Below, one piece after another: positions 48,106 through 57,047 of a DNA stretch of 64,000 bases. Under the pieces are notes generated by a model, which saw only the letters and a list, made by a program, of their open reading frames with translations, was not told the DNA's origin and made no database searches. Position 1 is the first letter of the stretch, and each line of letters opens with the position of its first letter. The translations under genes were made by a program, and so were the position numbers. The stretch spans positions 90,943-154,942 of the forward strand of contig CAWHPW010000017.1 in assembly GCA_963831385.1 (NCBI GenBank), in the 5' to 3' direction. This stretch comes from JACVRX01 sp963831385 (lineage in GTDB: Bacteria; Actinomycetota; Actinomycetes; Jiangellales; Jiangellaceae).

Positions 48106-49372
48106 TCAGCGGGCGCCGTCTTCGACGACCTCGCAGGTGAGCCCGTCAGGTGTTCCTCGGACGCGGCGGTTGTAGTGCACGCGCAGCGCTGCGTCCGGCC
48201 CGACATACAGCGGATCGGGCAGCACCCATACCGAGGTCGCCCAGCTCGACGTCGGCCATGTCCACGGATCGAGCGTGTGCGCGATCGCCTCATGCAGGTC
48301 GGCGCGGAACGTGACAGCGACGGCATTGACGGCTCCCGGCGAATCAAGAGCTAGATGGGCGGTGGCGCGCACCGTGGCTGACGTCGAAGGTGGTGAGGTC
48401 GAGGACAGTGAGGACCGTCGGCTGACCCACGGGTGGCCACGTTGCAGCCACCTCGGCCTCGGTCGGCGAGTTGACGGGGCCGGGCGCCGCCGCATCAACG
48501 AGCGGCGCGAAATCGATCCCGTATAGCCCACGCCAGCGCTCGACCGCTGACCGTCCGAGTGCACGCTGCCTCGCCTCGGTCTCGGGAAGCAAGAGGGGCC
48601 GCGCGAAGAGCGTGAGGAGGTGCGGAATCAGCCGCGCGCCCGGCTTGAGCAGCCGGCGGCGCGCGTCGAGCGTCGTCTCGAGGATCTCCTCCTCGAACGG
48701 TTCGTTGCCGATGACTTCGGACACCAGCAGGTCGGCAGGCTCGGGCAGCTCGATCTGACGCGACCACCCGGCGACGAGTGTGATTCGGTCAGCCATGTCG
48801 TTCACGGCGAACACACGCTCGGCGACCGCCGCGATATCACTGGCCTCGACCGCGTAGACGTGCCGGGCGCCCGCCCTGGCGGCGGCGATGGCGAGCACGC
48901 CGCTCCCGGTGCCGATGTCAAGCACGACGTCTCCGGGTCGCACGGCTTGCGCGAGCGCCGCCACGTACTCACCCGTCCGGCGGTCGTCGTGCAGCATGCG
49001 GGCGTGTTCCACCGGGTCCGCCCAGCCGCTCGACGGCCCCCCGTGAGCTTCGGGCTGCACGAGGGCGCCATCCTCGATCAACATGTTGATGACGCTCAGC
49101 GTCGGCACGAAGTCGGTCGAGCTGCGCTCCCCGTCCTCGAGCCGCTCGATCGCATCCCCAAGCGCCAGCGGGCGTGAAAAGAGCGAGAGGATCGCGTATC
49201 CCCTCGGCCCGATGTCGATGATCGTCCCGTCGGGCGCATCGACGAGGACGTGCCCCACCGCATCGAAGCGCGTACGAACGTTAGGGGCGAGGTGCAGGAG
49301 TGTTTCCGGGGAGATGTTCAGGTCGTGCGTTGTCTGAGAGGAGCCGGGCGTAGCAGGGTCATGGATCGACAT
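48106..49372 (-). pseudogene. PRMT-like SAM-dependent methyltransferase, one frameshift
   Basis: About 420 residues from ATG 49372. An N-terminal region of about 130 residues (LLHLAPNVRTRFDAVGHVLV, IDIGPRGYAILSLFSRPLAL) resembles a PqqD-like fold. Then comes VLDIGTGSGVLAIAAARAGA with VYAVEASDIA, and the loop SEVIGNEPFEEE, which recalls the double-Glu substrate loop of arginine methyltransferases. A frame change near 48365 splits off the C-terminal beta-domain (ending LTCEVVEDGAR). The upstream part of the raw open frame has no coding character. A methyltransferase of protein or peptide substrate is likely; the exact target is unknown. Confidence 0.7.
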
Positions 49373-49606
49373 CGGGAGGCGAACCGAACGATCCTGCGGT
49401 CCGTCAGTTGGTCGGGCGCCGCTGGACGAACAGGTGCGGAGTACACCGGGCGCTGCACCTGCTACCGCCCGGTGGCCATGTCCCGAACCCGCCGGAGGCG
49501 CCCGATCGGCTCCCATGTCGGGATTTCTTCGGCGGACTAATCCATGAACTCGGTGGCCGCGTCACTCTGCGAACCCTACGCGTTGGCGTTCCACGCTGGG
49601 CCTCCA

Positions 49607-51484
49607 CTAAGTTGTCGGTTCGAAAGCTGGTCCGATCAGAAGTGTGATGTTCCGGGGACACCATTGGCATGCGTCCGGACATCGCATCGGACGATGATCT
49701 GCGGTCCCTGGCGCCGGCTGCGGTGACGGCTCGCGTCCGCGGTTACGCGAGGGATCCACTCCAGCACGTGCGCCCGCCTCGTGGGCTGCCTCTTGGACAG
49801 ACCCGAAAACGTGGTCCCGGCCGATCGCTTCGATTGCGCCGGCCCGATCCCACCGAACGAGGATCGCCTCTTCCGCGCGCGCGATCCCGAACCAGATCCC
49901 CCTGGCCTTCATCTCCGAGGCCATCGACGTGAGCGTGTCGGCACCGTCGGTATCTGTGTGCGACACGGCTTCCATATCAAGAACGACCGCGTGAACCGGA
50001 GCATCCGCCGCCGAGATGAGCTGGTTCACGCCGTCATGGAAGACGTTGGCGTCCGCGAAGAAAAGCGGGCCGTCGAGCCGCACGACCAGGACACTCGGCT
50101 CGACGATCGCGCTCTCGTGACGCGCCGCGTCGACGTATGTGTCCGACTCTGGTTGCTTGCCCATGCGGCGCAGCGCCGGCCTCGACGCGTGCGCGATCAA
50201 CAGCAGCAGCGACAGGACGACACCGATCACGATGCCTTGGATGATCGAGAAGAACAGGATGCCCAGGCCGGCCGCCATGTAGCAGAGCCAGTCCGAACGG
50301 CTCACCCGGAAATAGCGAACCATCGGGCGGAAGTCGATGAGGCCGACCATCGCATCGATCACAACGGCACCCAGCACAGCGGCGGGGAGGTTTTTGAACA
50401 GGCTCGCCAGGAACAGGATCGTGAGCAGCACGAACACGGCGTTGATCAGCGAGGCCATCTGGCTCTTCTGCCCCGCCGCATCGGCAACCGATGTCTTCGA
50501 CAGGCTTCCGTCGGTGACAAATCCGCCCACCAGGCCCGCGGCGCCGCAGGCGAATCCCTCCGCGACCAGCTCCTGGTTGGTGTCGAGCCTGTCGCCATGC
50601 TTCGACGCCATCGCGCGTCCGCTCGCGAGCGTCTCCGAATACCCCACGAAGATGATGGAGAGCGCACCGGCGATCAGTGCCCCGACTTCTCCCCATGCGT
50701 CCTGTGGCACGCCCACCGTGAAGAGCCCCGTCGGGATGTCCCCGGTAACGGCAACCCCTTCCGAGGTGAGGTCGAACACGTTCACCGCGACAATTGAAAG
50801 CGCGACCACCATCAGCGCCCTCGGCCATCGGGGAACGAACCGACGCATCAAGAGGAGCACGACGAGCGCGGATACGCCCACGGCCAAGGTGTACAGGTTG
50901 GTGTCCGCGAACTGCCCGATCGTGCCGACGAGCTCGTCCCAGTAGCTGCCCGACGTCTTGTCCACGCCGAGGAGTTTGTAGGACTGGTCGATGATGATGC
51001 CGATCGAGAATCCGAGGACAAATCCGCTCATCACCGCTCGAGAGAGGAAGTTGGAGATCCACCCCGCCTTCGCGATGCCGAGCGCCAGGTACACCACCCC
51101 GGTGGTGATCGCCAGCGCCGCAGTCATCGGCACGGCGTCCTCGCTACCCATCGCAGCCATGCCGACGAGCGGGGCTACGACGGCGGCGGAGACGGCGGCG
51201 ACACTCCCGCTCGGTCCCTGCACGACCTGCTTCGACGTACCGAAGATCGCGTAGGCGACCAGCGCGGCGAAAGCTGTGTACAGACCGTACTGGACCGGTA
51301 CCCCGGCCAGGGTGGCGTACCCGAGGCTTTGCGGCACGAGGAGCGCCCAGACCGAAATCGCCGCGACGGCGTCGACGATGAACCAATTCCTGCGGTACGA
51401 CGGCAGCCACCCGAGGATGGGGAGGTACTGCTTGACGGATCGCCTGACTCGGCCACCCTCGCGTTCCTGCTGTACCGCAGCCAT
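49607..51484 (-). CDS. SulP family anion transporter with STAS domain
   Basis: About 625 residues. WLPSYRRNWFIVDAVAAISV, ALLVPQSLGYATLAGVPVQY, QVVQGPSGSVAAVSAAVV and GFVTDGSLSKTSVADAAGQK are SulP signatures spread over some 10-12 membrane segments; the C-terminus has a STAS domain (VVRLDGPLFFADANVF, VVLDMEAVSHTDTDGADTL). Could import sulfate, bicarbonate or another anion. The raw frame begins at 51502, but its first codons contain the Shine-Dalgarno sequence GGAGGAGGG, so ATG 51484 is the better start. The last ~50 residues look atypical and may reflect read-through past a lost stop. Confidence 0.9.
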   Translation of the reverse strand: MAAVQQEREGGRVRRSVKQYLPILGWLPSYRRNWFIVDAVAAISVWALLVPQSLGYATLAGVPVQYGLYTAFAALVAYAIFGTSKQVVQGPSGSVAAVSAAVVAPLVGMAAMGSEDAVPMTAALAITTGVVYLALGIAKAGWISNFLSRAVMSGFVLGFSIGIIIDQSYKLLGVDKTSGSYWDELVGTIGQFADTNLYTLAVGVSALVVLLLMRRFVPRWPRALMVVALSIVAVNVFDLTSEGVAVTGDIPTGLFTVGVPQDAWGEVGALIAGALSIIFVGYSETLASGRAMASKHGDRLDTNQELVAEGFACGAAGLVGGFVTDGSLSKTSVADAAGQKSQMASLINAVFVLLTILFLASLFKNLPAAVLGAVVIDAMVGLIDFRPMVRYFRVSRSDWLCYMAAGLGILFFSIIQGIVIGVVLSLLLLIAHASRPALRRMGKQPESDTYVDAARHESAIVEPSVLVVRLDGPLFFADANVFHDGVNQLISAADAPVHAVVLDMEAVSHTDTDGADTLTSMASEMKARGIWFGIARAEEAILVRWDRAGAIEAIGRDHVFGSVQEAAHEAGARAGVDPSRNRGREPSPQPAPGTADHRPMRCPDACQWCPRNITLLIGPAFEPTT

Positions 51485-51961
51485 CGCCTTACCCTCCTCC
51501 ACCTACTTGGACGTCCTGTGGGCGTCGGATCTTTGGCGCCGGAGTTGCTGTCTCCGAAGACGGAGCCACCCAGCGAGCGGTGTGGCCGCGCCAAACCTGG
51601 TTCACCGGTCTAAAGACCCCTTCAGCTCCCGTCACCGCCTCCGAGGCCCGCATGCTCGTTCGCCGGCTCAGCGAACCCCAGCGCGCGCACGACCTTTCCA
51701 AGTGCCGAGGTGACCCGGGTGCCCCAACGATCGGCGCGGCGGCGGCGAGCACGCGACGCACGTGATCGCGCCGCCGTCGACATCGTCAGCAGCCGGCCTG
51801 CTCACTCATGGATGACCGGAATGGTGCCAAGCGATGAACAGACCGACCACGCCCACCAACGCGGCCGTCACCTACGGGTACATGCAGGTGCCGGGCGAAC
51901 TAGGCGACAACGTGACGACCAAGGATCGACACGAACGTTCCGAGGCCGGGTTGGCGCCCGC
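51485..51961. other. No intact gene (477 bases), one gene remnant inside
   Basis: Apart from the remnant at 51640-51765 nothing is supported. The part next to 51484 should hold the SulP promoter. Confidence 0.5.
51640..51765 (-). pseudogene. Remnant related to the C-terminus of the protein at 52704-53033
   Basis: Read on the minus strand with one frame change it gives VRRVLAAAAPIVG then VTSALGKVVRALGFAEPANE. The intact protein nearby ends RVRDVLAAVAPIVGTARVAS, AVGNVVRALGLAELAAE. The likeness over about 40 residues indicates a duplicated, decayed paralogue. Confidence 0.55.
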
Positions 51962-52405
51962 CTACTCGAGCTCGGTGATGTCGCGTCCGTGTGCGGTCAA
52001 TGCCCAGATCACGGTGATGGCGATCGCGATCATGGTGATCGACCAGACCGGATACCACGGTAGCCACGCAAAGTTCACGATGGCGCTGATCACGGCCACG
52101 ATCACGCCGACGGTCCGAGCCCAGACCGCGCCTCGGAACAGCCAGATGCCGGCGAACAGGACGATGAGCCCACCGATGAGATGGATCCATCCCCAGGTTG
52201 TGGCGTCGAACTGCAGGAAGTAGACGTCGCCGGTGGCTTCGGTCCCGGCCGCCGGGACGACGCTGTAGAACTCGTTCTCGATGATCCCCGCCAGTCCGGC
52301 GATGGCGTGGAACGTGCCGATCATGATCAACATGATGGCGGCGAACGAGATCCAGCCGACCGCTGCGCTGCTCCGCTCCCGGTAGGTGTTCTGCGTCTCG
52401 GACAT
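51962..52405 (-). CDS. Four-segment membrane protein (DUF7144-like)
   Basis: 147 residues with four membrane spans: AAVGWISFAAIMLIMIGTFH, WIHLIGGLIVLFAGIWLF, VGVIVAVISAIVNFAWLPWY and SITMIAIAITVIWALTAHG. The pattern GxFxxIxGLxxI after the first span and W-x-W-I-H-L-x-x-G in the second fits the actinobacterial DUF7144 family. Function unknown. Starts at ATG 52405; no operon partner. Confidence 0.75.
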   Translation of the reverse strand: MSETQNTYRERSSAAVGWISFAAIMLIMIGTFHAIAGLAGIIENEFYSVVPAAGTEATGDVYFLQFDATTWGWIHLIGGLIVLFAGIWLFRGAVWARTVGVIVAVISAIVNFAWLPWYPVWSITMIAIAITVIWALTAHGRDITELE

Positions 52406-52703
52406 GCTTCTGCCTCGCTCTTCTCGCGCTGCTCACACCGCGCTGCGCGGCGCCACCGCATTCAAGCAGTCAACACAGAGTCCGGCTAGCACCCCACGCG
52501 GGCAAATCTGGTGACCGGAAACGTAACGGCGCGTATTCGCCGGCTGGGAATAAGCCGTGCCCCAGAGGTCAGGCGATCTGGTCTCTGCCGTGTCGCCTCA
52601 CGTGACCGCTGGCGCCGGCTGACAGGACCGCGAGTCTCGGAGCTGGTGGCTGCCTGGGCGGGGGACGAGTGAGCGGGCGGCACGATGCCCGCGGGTACGG
52701 GAG
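52406..52703. other. No supported gene (298 bases)
   Basis: Between two minus-strand genes; should contain the promoter of the membrane protein. A stretch near 52510-52560 is AT-richer (acgtaacggcgcgtattcgc), compatible with regulatory sequence, but no clear motif is seen. Confidence 0.4.
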
Positions 52704-53033
52704 CTACGTGCCTTCGGCGAGCTGCTGCTCGGCTGCGAGTTCGGCGAGGCCAAGCGCGCGGACGACATTGCCCACCGCGGAGGCGACGCGGGCCGTTCCC
52801 ACAATCGGTGCGACGGCTGCCAGGACGTCGCGGACCCGCTCGCCGTCGACCCCGATTTCGGCCGCGGCACCGAGATTCAACAGGTACGAGCTCGGCGGTG
52901 CATCCACCGCGACGAGCGCGGCGATGCGCACCAGCATCAAGGTCTGTGGGTCGAGGCTGGAGGCTTCCACCGAGGCGGCGGTCATGGTCGCCAGCAGATC
53001 CAGGACCGGGGTTTCCGCGGGTACGTCGCTCAT
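52704..53033 (-). CDS. Small alpha-helical protein, carboxymuconolactone-decarboxylase-like
   Basis: 109 residues, all-helical looking: VLDLLATMTAASVEASSLDP, TLMLVRIAALVAVDAPPSSY, LLNLGAAAEIGVDGERVRDV, APIVGTARVASAVGNVVRAL. The order recalls the AhpD/CMD fold (LRIAALVAVxAPxxSY then a helix ending in VGTARVASA), but the redox Cys-x-x-Cys is absent. ATG 53033 is supported by aggag eight bases upstream; the raw frame runs further upstream without signs of coding. Function unknown. Confidence 0.7.
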   Translation of the reverse strand: MSDVPAETPVLDLLATMTAASVEASSLDPQTLMLVRIAALVAVDAPPSSYLLNLGAAAEIGVDGERVRDVLAAVAPIVGTARVASAVGNVVRALGLAELAAEQQLAEGT

Positions 53034-53763
53034 CTCAGCGCTCCTCATCCAGTTGTGGTCGGCGGCGGCACTATACGCTGTTCCCCACAGCCCGACGAAG
53101 TCCGCTGTGGACAGCTGACAGCCGACCCCCTTATGCGCTTCTGGCTTGCTCGTCCAAACGGCCCTCTTCTCAGCAGGACATTGGACCATGGGTGGACGTT
53201 CATCGGCATCCGTATCGGCGTGAATCAGCGTCACTTCCTTTAGGATCGAGGAGCCCCGCCAGGGCCGAGTTCGATCGTCTCGACACGAGTCGGGACGGTC
53301 CCCAGGCTGTGCGTTGGTAGGCGAAGCCGGGGAACCTCGACGGGACGGAGCCCGCCGTGCTCACGGCCGCCATGGTTGGGCGGAACTGCTGGGCCTGGTC
53401 GGCGCTGTGCGCCGGCTGGCATTCGCCCGGAACCTGCCTCCGGCCGAGGCGTTGGGCGGGATCAGGACGCGTTCGGCGTGTACGACGGCATCTTCGATGA
53501 CGACCGTTGAGTGGAGCGTGTCGGTGGCGACTACGCGAGCGCCGCGCAGACCGCGTCGAACACGGGCATGTCCCGTCGACGAACGCGTCTAGGAACGGCT
53601 GCTGTCCCGCCCGGAACTCGAGCGTGCCGTCGGCTCCGAACACCACACGTCCGGTGCTGCGCAGAACCTTCTGGTTCGTCACGGGGTCGGTGTAGATGTT
53701 CGATGGGTGGACCAAGCCAAACCCGTGGGCCAGATCGACGGGCGGAGGTGCTGAACGAGGTGG
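53034..53763. other. Mostly non-coding (730 bases) with one short coding-like piece
   Basis: Only the fragment at 53531-53715 looks coding. The remainder has open frames on both strands with no motif. The block is probably decayed DNA. Confidence 0.45.
53531..53715 (-). pseudogene. Short coding-like fragment of unknown protein
   Basis: HPSNIYTDPVTNQKVLRSTG, VVFGADGTLEFRAGQQPFLD and, after a frame change near 53570, VDGDMPVFDAVCAALA to the stop. The composition looks coding and the C-terminal helix is convincing, but it is too short and unfamiliar to name. Confidence 0.35.
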
Positions 53764-54618
53764 CTATCCAGCGGTGCCCGATGCCGACGTGCGATAATCG
53801 GCCAGCAGGGCTCGGATGTCTTGAACCGAGAGGCCCGGATAGGCGCTGTAGAACCCAATGGGCGGCTGGTTGTTCTCCAATGCCCACTGATAGAATGCCT
53901 CGGCGTTCTTCGCTACTGGGGTTGGCGGCGCGCCATCGATGTGTGGAAAGACGGTATCGAACACGACCGAGGTCTCTTCAGCGAAGTCCTGGACGTACTT
54001 CTCGAAAGAACCGTCGTAGATCGTGAAGAAGCCCAAGTGGTTGTTCTCATAGGGCACCCAATGGGAGAAATGCACCGTACCAACAGCCTCCAACCCTTCG
54101 TGGCCCTTCTTCCCCACCACGAGTGGCCCGACCAATTTCAAGACAAAGGCTTGCACACGTGACTTGATGGACATGTAGATCAGCAAGGGGCTCTGCGACG
54201 TATTGCCCGTAAAGCCCGCCGCACGCGCGCACGCCTGGATGTCCTGAACCGAAGCGTCCTCGTAAGCGCTGTACGTGTCGAGGGGATCGTGGCAATGATG
54301 CTTCAGCCATTTGATGACCCTGTCACGGTTACCAGCCGCGGGCGTGCCCGGCGGGTCGTCCACGTGTGTGAAGATGGCGTCGAGCACCGGGCCTGCAGCC
54401 TCCACAAGCCGCTCGATGTGCAGGTCGACCTCGCCGTCGATGTCCGAGAGGAAGAGAAGCTTCTCGTCTCCCTCGACCATGAAACGGGAGAAGTGCACAG
54501 TACCGAGGTCGTCCTGCGCTCTCGCAAGATCTGGCATCAACGCGGGCAGCTCTTCAGCGAGCGGCGTGGCGTTGGCCGGAGCTCGGATCGGGAAATCGAC
54601 CTCGAGATGACTCTGCAT
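53764..54618 (-). CDS. Protein with two tandem copies of an uncharacterised domain
   Basis: Intact 284-residue protein. Copy 1 (about residues 35-135): GTVHFSRFMVEGDEKLLFLS, DIDGEVDLHIERLVEAAGPV, DAIFTHVDDPPGTP, DTYSAYEDASVQDIQA. Copy 2 (about 180-275): GTVHFSHWVPYENNHLGFFT, IYDGSFEKYVQDFAEETSVV, DTVFPHIDGAPPTP, GFYSAYPGLSVQDIRALLAD. Both end in Y-S-A-Y-x(4)-V-Q-D-I. I have seen similar VHF/YDG segments in uncharacterised proteins linked to peroxidases, but that is memory, not proof. No signal peptide or membrane span. Function unknown. Confidence 0.75.
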   Translation of the reverse strand: MQSHLEVDFPIRAPANATPLAEELPALMPDLARAQDDLGTVHFSRFMVEGDEKLLFLSDIDGEVDLHIERLVEAAGPVLDAIFTHVDDPPGTPAAGNRDRVIKWLKHHCHDPLDTYSAYEDASVQDIQACARAAGFTGNTSQSPLLIYMSIKSRVQAFVLKLVGPLVVGKKGHEGLEAVGTVHFSHWVPYENNHLGFFTIYDGSFEKYVQDFAEETSVVFDTVFPHIDGAPPTPVAKNAEAFYQWALENNQPPIGFYSAYPGLSVQDIRALLADYRTSASGTAG

Positions 54619-55014
54619 CGCGTCCTCCCCGAACTGTCTGCGGGTCCGAGACGGTCGTCCTCGCGAGAATAGCTGAGGAGGTCGGTTCGGTCCACGAACA
54701 AGATCGTCGCCCGCACATCACGAGGAACCGACCGGCGCCGTTGACGAGTCGGATGATCTTCACGCGGTCCCAACCGTGAATGACCAGTCCACCCCCGCTC
54801 CCTACTCGCTCTTTCGCCCTGCGTGCTGAAGATGGGCTCTCGCTCCGCCGTACGGCACGAGCAGCATGCCGAGGCTGGCGGCGAGGGTCTGGTCGGCCCG
54901 AATGAATACTGGGCGTTCGGGTCTTGCCAAACGTGTGCGATGTCGCCCGACAGGCTGATTAGCCCTTGCCTCAGCCGACGACGACCCGGCGTGCCACGCG
55001 GGTCCGCTTACCCC
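54619..55014. other. No supported gene (396 bases)
   Basis: The part adjacent to 54618 should be the promoter of the duplicated-domain protein. Minus-strand pieces such as VKIIRLVNGAGRFLV (about 54710-54765) look faintly coding but lead nowhere. Confidence 0.4.
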
Positions 55015-55419
55015 TTACGAATCATCGGAGTGGTGAGCGCGCGGCGCTGGTCCGAGTTTGGACCGTAGGTGGGTCACCCCGACTTCCCGGTTGCCATCCA
55101 TCCGAATGCCCTCGGTCGGCTGCGTTCCCTCAACATGTGTCGCGGCGCCCGTGCCAATCGCGGTCTCGGTCACGTTCCCAGGAATCAAGAACGCTGTCGC
55201 ATCGCGGATGTCACCCTTGGTCGAGGCCGCGAACAAGGGACGGTCGGCCTCGTTGTTCGCCAGCAACGGCCGATAACCCGGAGGGATGATCTCCGAGTCG
55301 GTGGTCGTGGTCGAGGTGGTGAACTCGGCCGACAGGCGCCGGATGAATTGGGCGTGCCGCTCCAATCGATCAATCGCTGCGCGAGAGTCACCCTCGTTCG
55401 GGTGAGAGCGAAGCCACAC
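55015..55419 (-). pseudogene. Fragment resembling a phage major capsid (HK97-type) protein
   Basis: The frame contains IPPGYRPLLANNEADRPLFA, ASTKGDIRDATAFLIPGNVT and GAATHVEGTQPTEG. The order 'GYRP - RPL - KG-x-I-x-DAT-x-F-x-x-P - HxEGTxP' is what I recall from HK97-type capsid proteins of actinophages. Capsids are usually 300 or more residues; this piece ends in non-family sequence after about 100 and has no visible start, since the coding pattern continues upstream to about 55465. Interpreted as a prophage remnant. Confidence 0.45.
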
Positions 55420-55600
55420 GTCGCGGACCAGTGACGCCCGGCGGCGACTGAGCAGCCGTCGATTCTTCGCGGTAGATCACTCTGTACGGTCCTCGGCGGG
55501 CGCTGTGGCGGTCATCGAGTGGCCACTGGGGCGATGGAAGCAACGCCAGGGGCGTTCGACGGTCTACCTAGCAAGTAAGCGTACGCACACGGCACCGGCA

Positions 55601-56152
55601 TTAGCTGCGCCCAGGCCACCAGGCGGGCGCCTCGACGGCCCCCGTCTGCACGGCGACTGCGAGCGAATCGAAGACCGTCCAGACCTCGGTGATCTTGTTC
55701 CGGCTGAGGGTCATGAATGCGGTGCCCTCGACGTCGATCGCCTCACCGCTCGCGGGCAGTCCAGGGACGTCCCCGGTGTGGGTTCCGGTGATCCGGAACT
55801 CGATCGCGATCCGGTTCTTCTCACGGATCTCCTGGGTGAGCTCCATCCGCACGTCCGGCGCGAGCGCGCGCCACGACTCGATGCTCTCTTTGGCCATGGC
55901 CGGGCCGCCGCCTTCAGTGGTGAACGAGCGGCCGTTCGTGTAGATCGAGATGTCGGGCGCGATGTGCTTGTGGGCCTCGTTGAAATCGCCGTCATTCCAG
56001 GCGCCGAGCAGGAAACTCACGGCTGGATGCTTCGGCTTGAGCTGAGCGCCCTCGACGTCCTTCCCCTGCTTGTGCTTGAAGTGCTTTATCGCGAGAGCCG
56101 TGACCGTCGGGATGACAGCGAGGTCAGGGCCGGATGCCAGCAGGTCATTCAT
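55601..56152 (-). CDS. SnoaL-like ester cyclase/NTF2-like protein
   Basis: 183 residues from ATG 56152. KHPAVSFLLGAWNDGDFNEA, HIAPDISIYTNGRSFTTEGG, ESWRALAPDVRMELTQEIRE, RIAIEFRITGTHTGDVPGLP, VEGTAFMTLSRNKITEVWTV are the ordered strands of a SnoaL-type polyketide cyclase/NTF2 fold. The ATG is preferred over upstream 56251 because the extra 33 residues look non-coding. It is the last gene with actinobacterial GC-rich character before the composition changes. Confidence 0.75.
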   Translation of the reverse strand: MNDLLASGPDLAVIPTVTALAIKHFKHKQGKDVEGAQLKPKHPAVSFLLGAWNDGDFNEAHKHIAPDISIYTNGRSFTTEGGGPAMAKESIESWRALAPDVRMELTQEIREKNRIAIEFRITGTHTGDVPGLPASGEAIDVEGTAFMTLSRNKITEVWTVFDSLAVAVQTGAVEAPAWWPGRS

Positions 56153-56451
56153 GTCTAGGTCCGCCTGTTCGGAGCACGGGCAGGCTAGCCCGTGGCTGGC
56201 TTCACCTGCAGCGTGATGAAGCCTTCGTTCGTCGGGGAGTATATGCGGCACGCGGTCCCTTCAGGTAGCGGCGCATGGTGGCCGGTCTTTAATCGTGACA
56301 CGAAATCATCAGCGACCTCTCCGCCATAGGGACAACCTCTCCACGATAGTCATCCCCTCTCCCGACTCCCCACGTTCGCAAGAAAGGCATCTGCCGCGAG
56401 ATCTCCGATGAACTGGACTTCCAACCACACCTATCAACCTTACTGCCTAGA
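56153..56451. other. Composition and taxon junction, no gene
   Basis: About 300 bases without a supported gene in which strongly GC-rich sequence gives way to sequence with many A/T runs. Left of it genes have actinobacterial character; right of it they do not. Candidate chimeric assembly joint, or the edge of transferred DNA. Confidence 0.6.
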
Positions 56452-57015
56452 ATGAGTCTTCTTTTCTTAAGGCGCGCACTCGCCAATCCGCTCCGCGTCG
56501 GTTACGTTGTGCCAAGCTCACCGTTCTTGACCCGCCAGACGAGCCGGCGCATTGATTTCTCACGCCCCCGTATTGTCGTCGAACTCGGTCCCGGCGAAGG
56601 GTGCCACACCCGCCAGATCGTCAAACGCATGAACACCGAGTCTCGGCTCATCCTGTTTGAGCTCGATGAGGAATTCGTTTTGCATTTACGAAAGCAATTC
56701 AGGGGCGATCATCGTATCATGGTGCTTCACACCGATGCTTTGCGTTTGCCGGAGACGCTGCACGAATTAGGTCATCCACATTGTGACTACATTTTGTCAG
56801 GTGTGCCATTCTTCGTCATCGAATCGAAGACCAGGGACAAGATTTTGCAGAACATCGCGACGGTGATGAACAACGATAGCCGTTTTATCACCTATCAGAT
56901 TACAACACAACTTTGCGATAATAATGGTCTTTTTGACCTAACCGCTAAGGAATATTGTCCCCTGAATTTCCCGCCAATCAACGTGCTGGAATTCCAGAAA
57001 GCTCGCGCGGCTTAA
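56452..57015 (+). CDS. rRNA-dimethylase-like / phospholipid N-methyltransferase-like enzyme
   Basis: 187 residues. PRIVVELGPGEGCHTRQIVK is the SAM motif of the KsgA/PmtA-like group; LILFELDEEFVLHLRKQF gives motif II and YILSGVPFFVIE motif IV. Small size and the 'SSPFLTRQ' segment before the SAM motif suggest PmtA-type phospholipid methylation rather than rRNA dimethylation. Codon use with many A/T-ending codons differs sharply from genes left of 56.2 kb. Confidence 0.75.
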   Translation: MSLLFLRRALANPLRVGYVVPSSPFLTRQTSRRIDFSRPRIVVELGPGEGCHTRQIVKRMNTESRLILFELDEEFVLHLRKQFRGDHRIMVLHTDALRLPETLHELGHPHCDYILSGVPFFVIESKTRDKILQNIATVMNNDSRFITYQITTQLCDNNGLFDLTAKEYCPLNFPPINVLEFQKARAA

Positions 57016-57047
57016 ACTCAGAAGAACCCACGCTGTCCCGAAGACAT

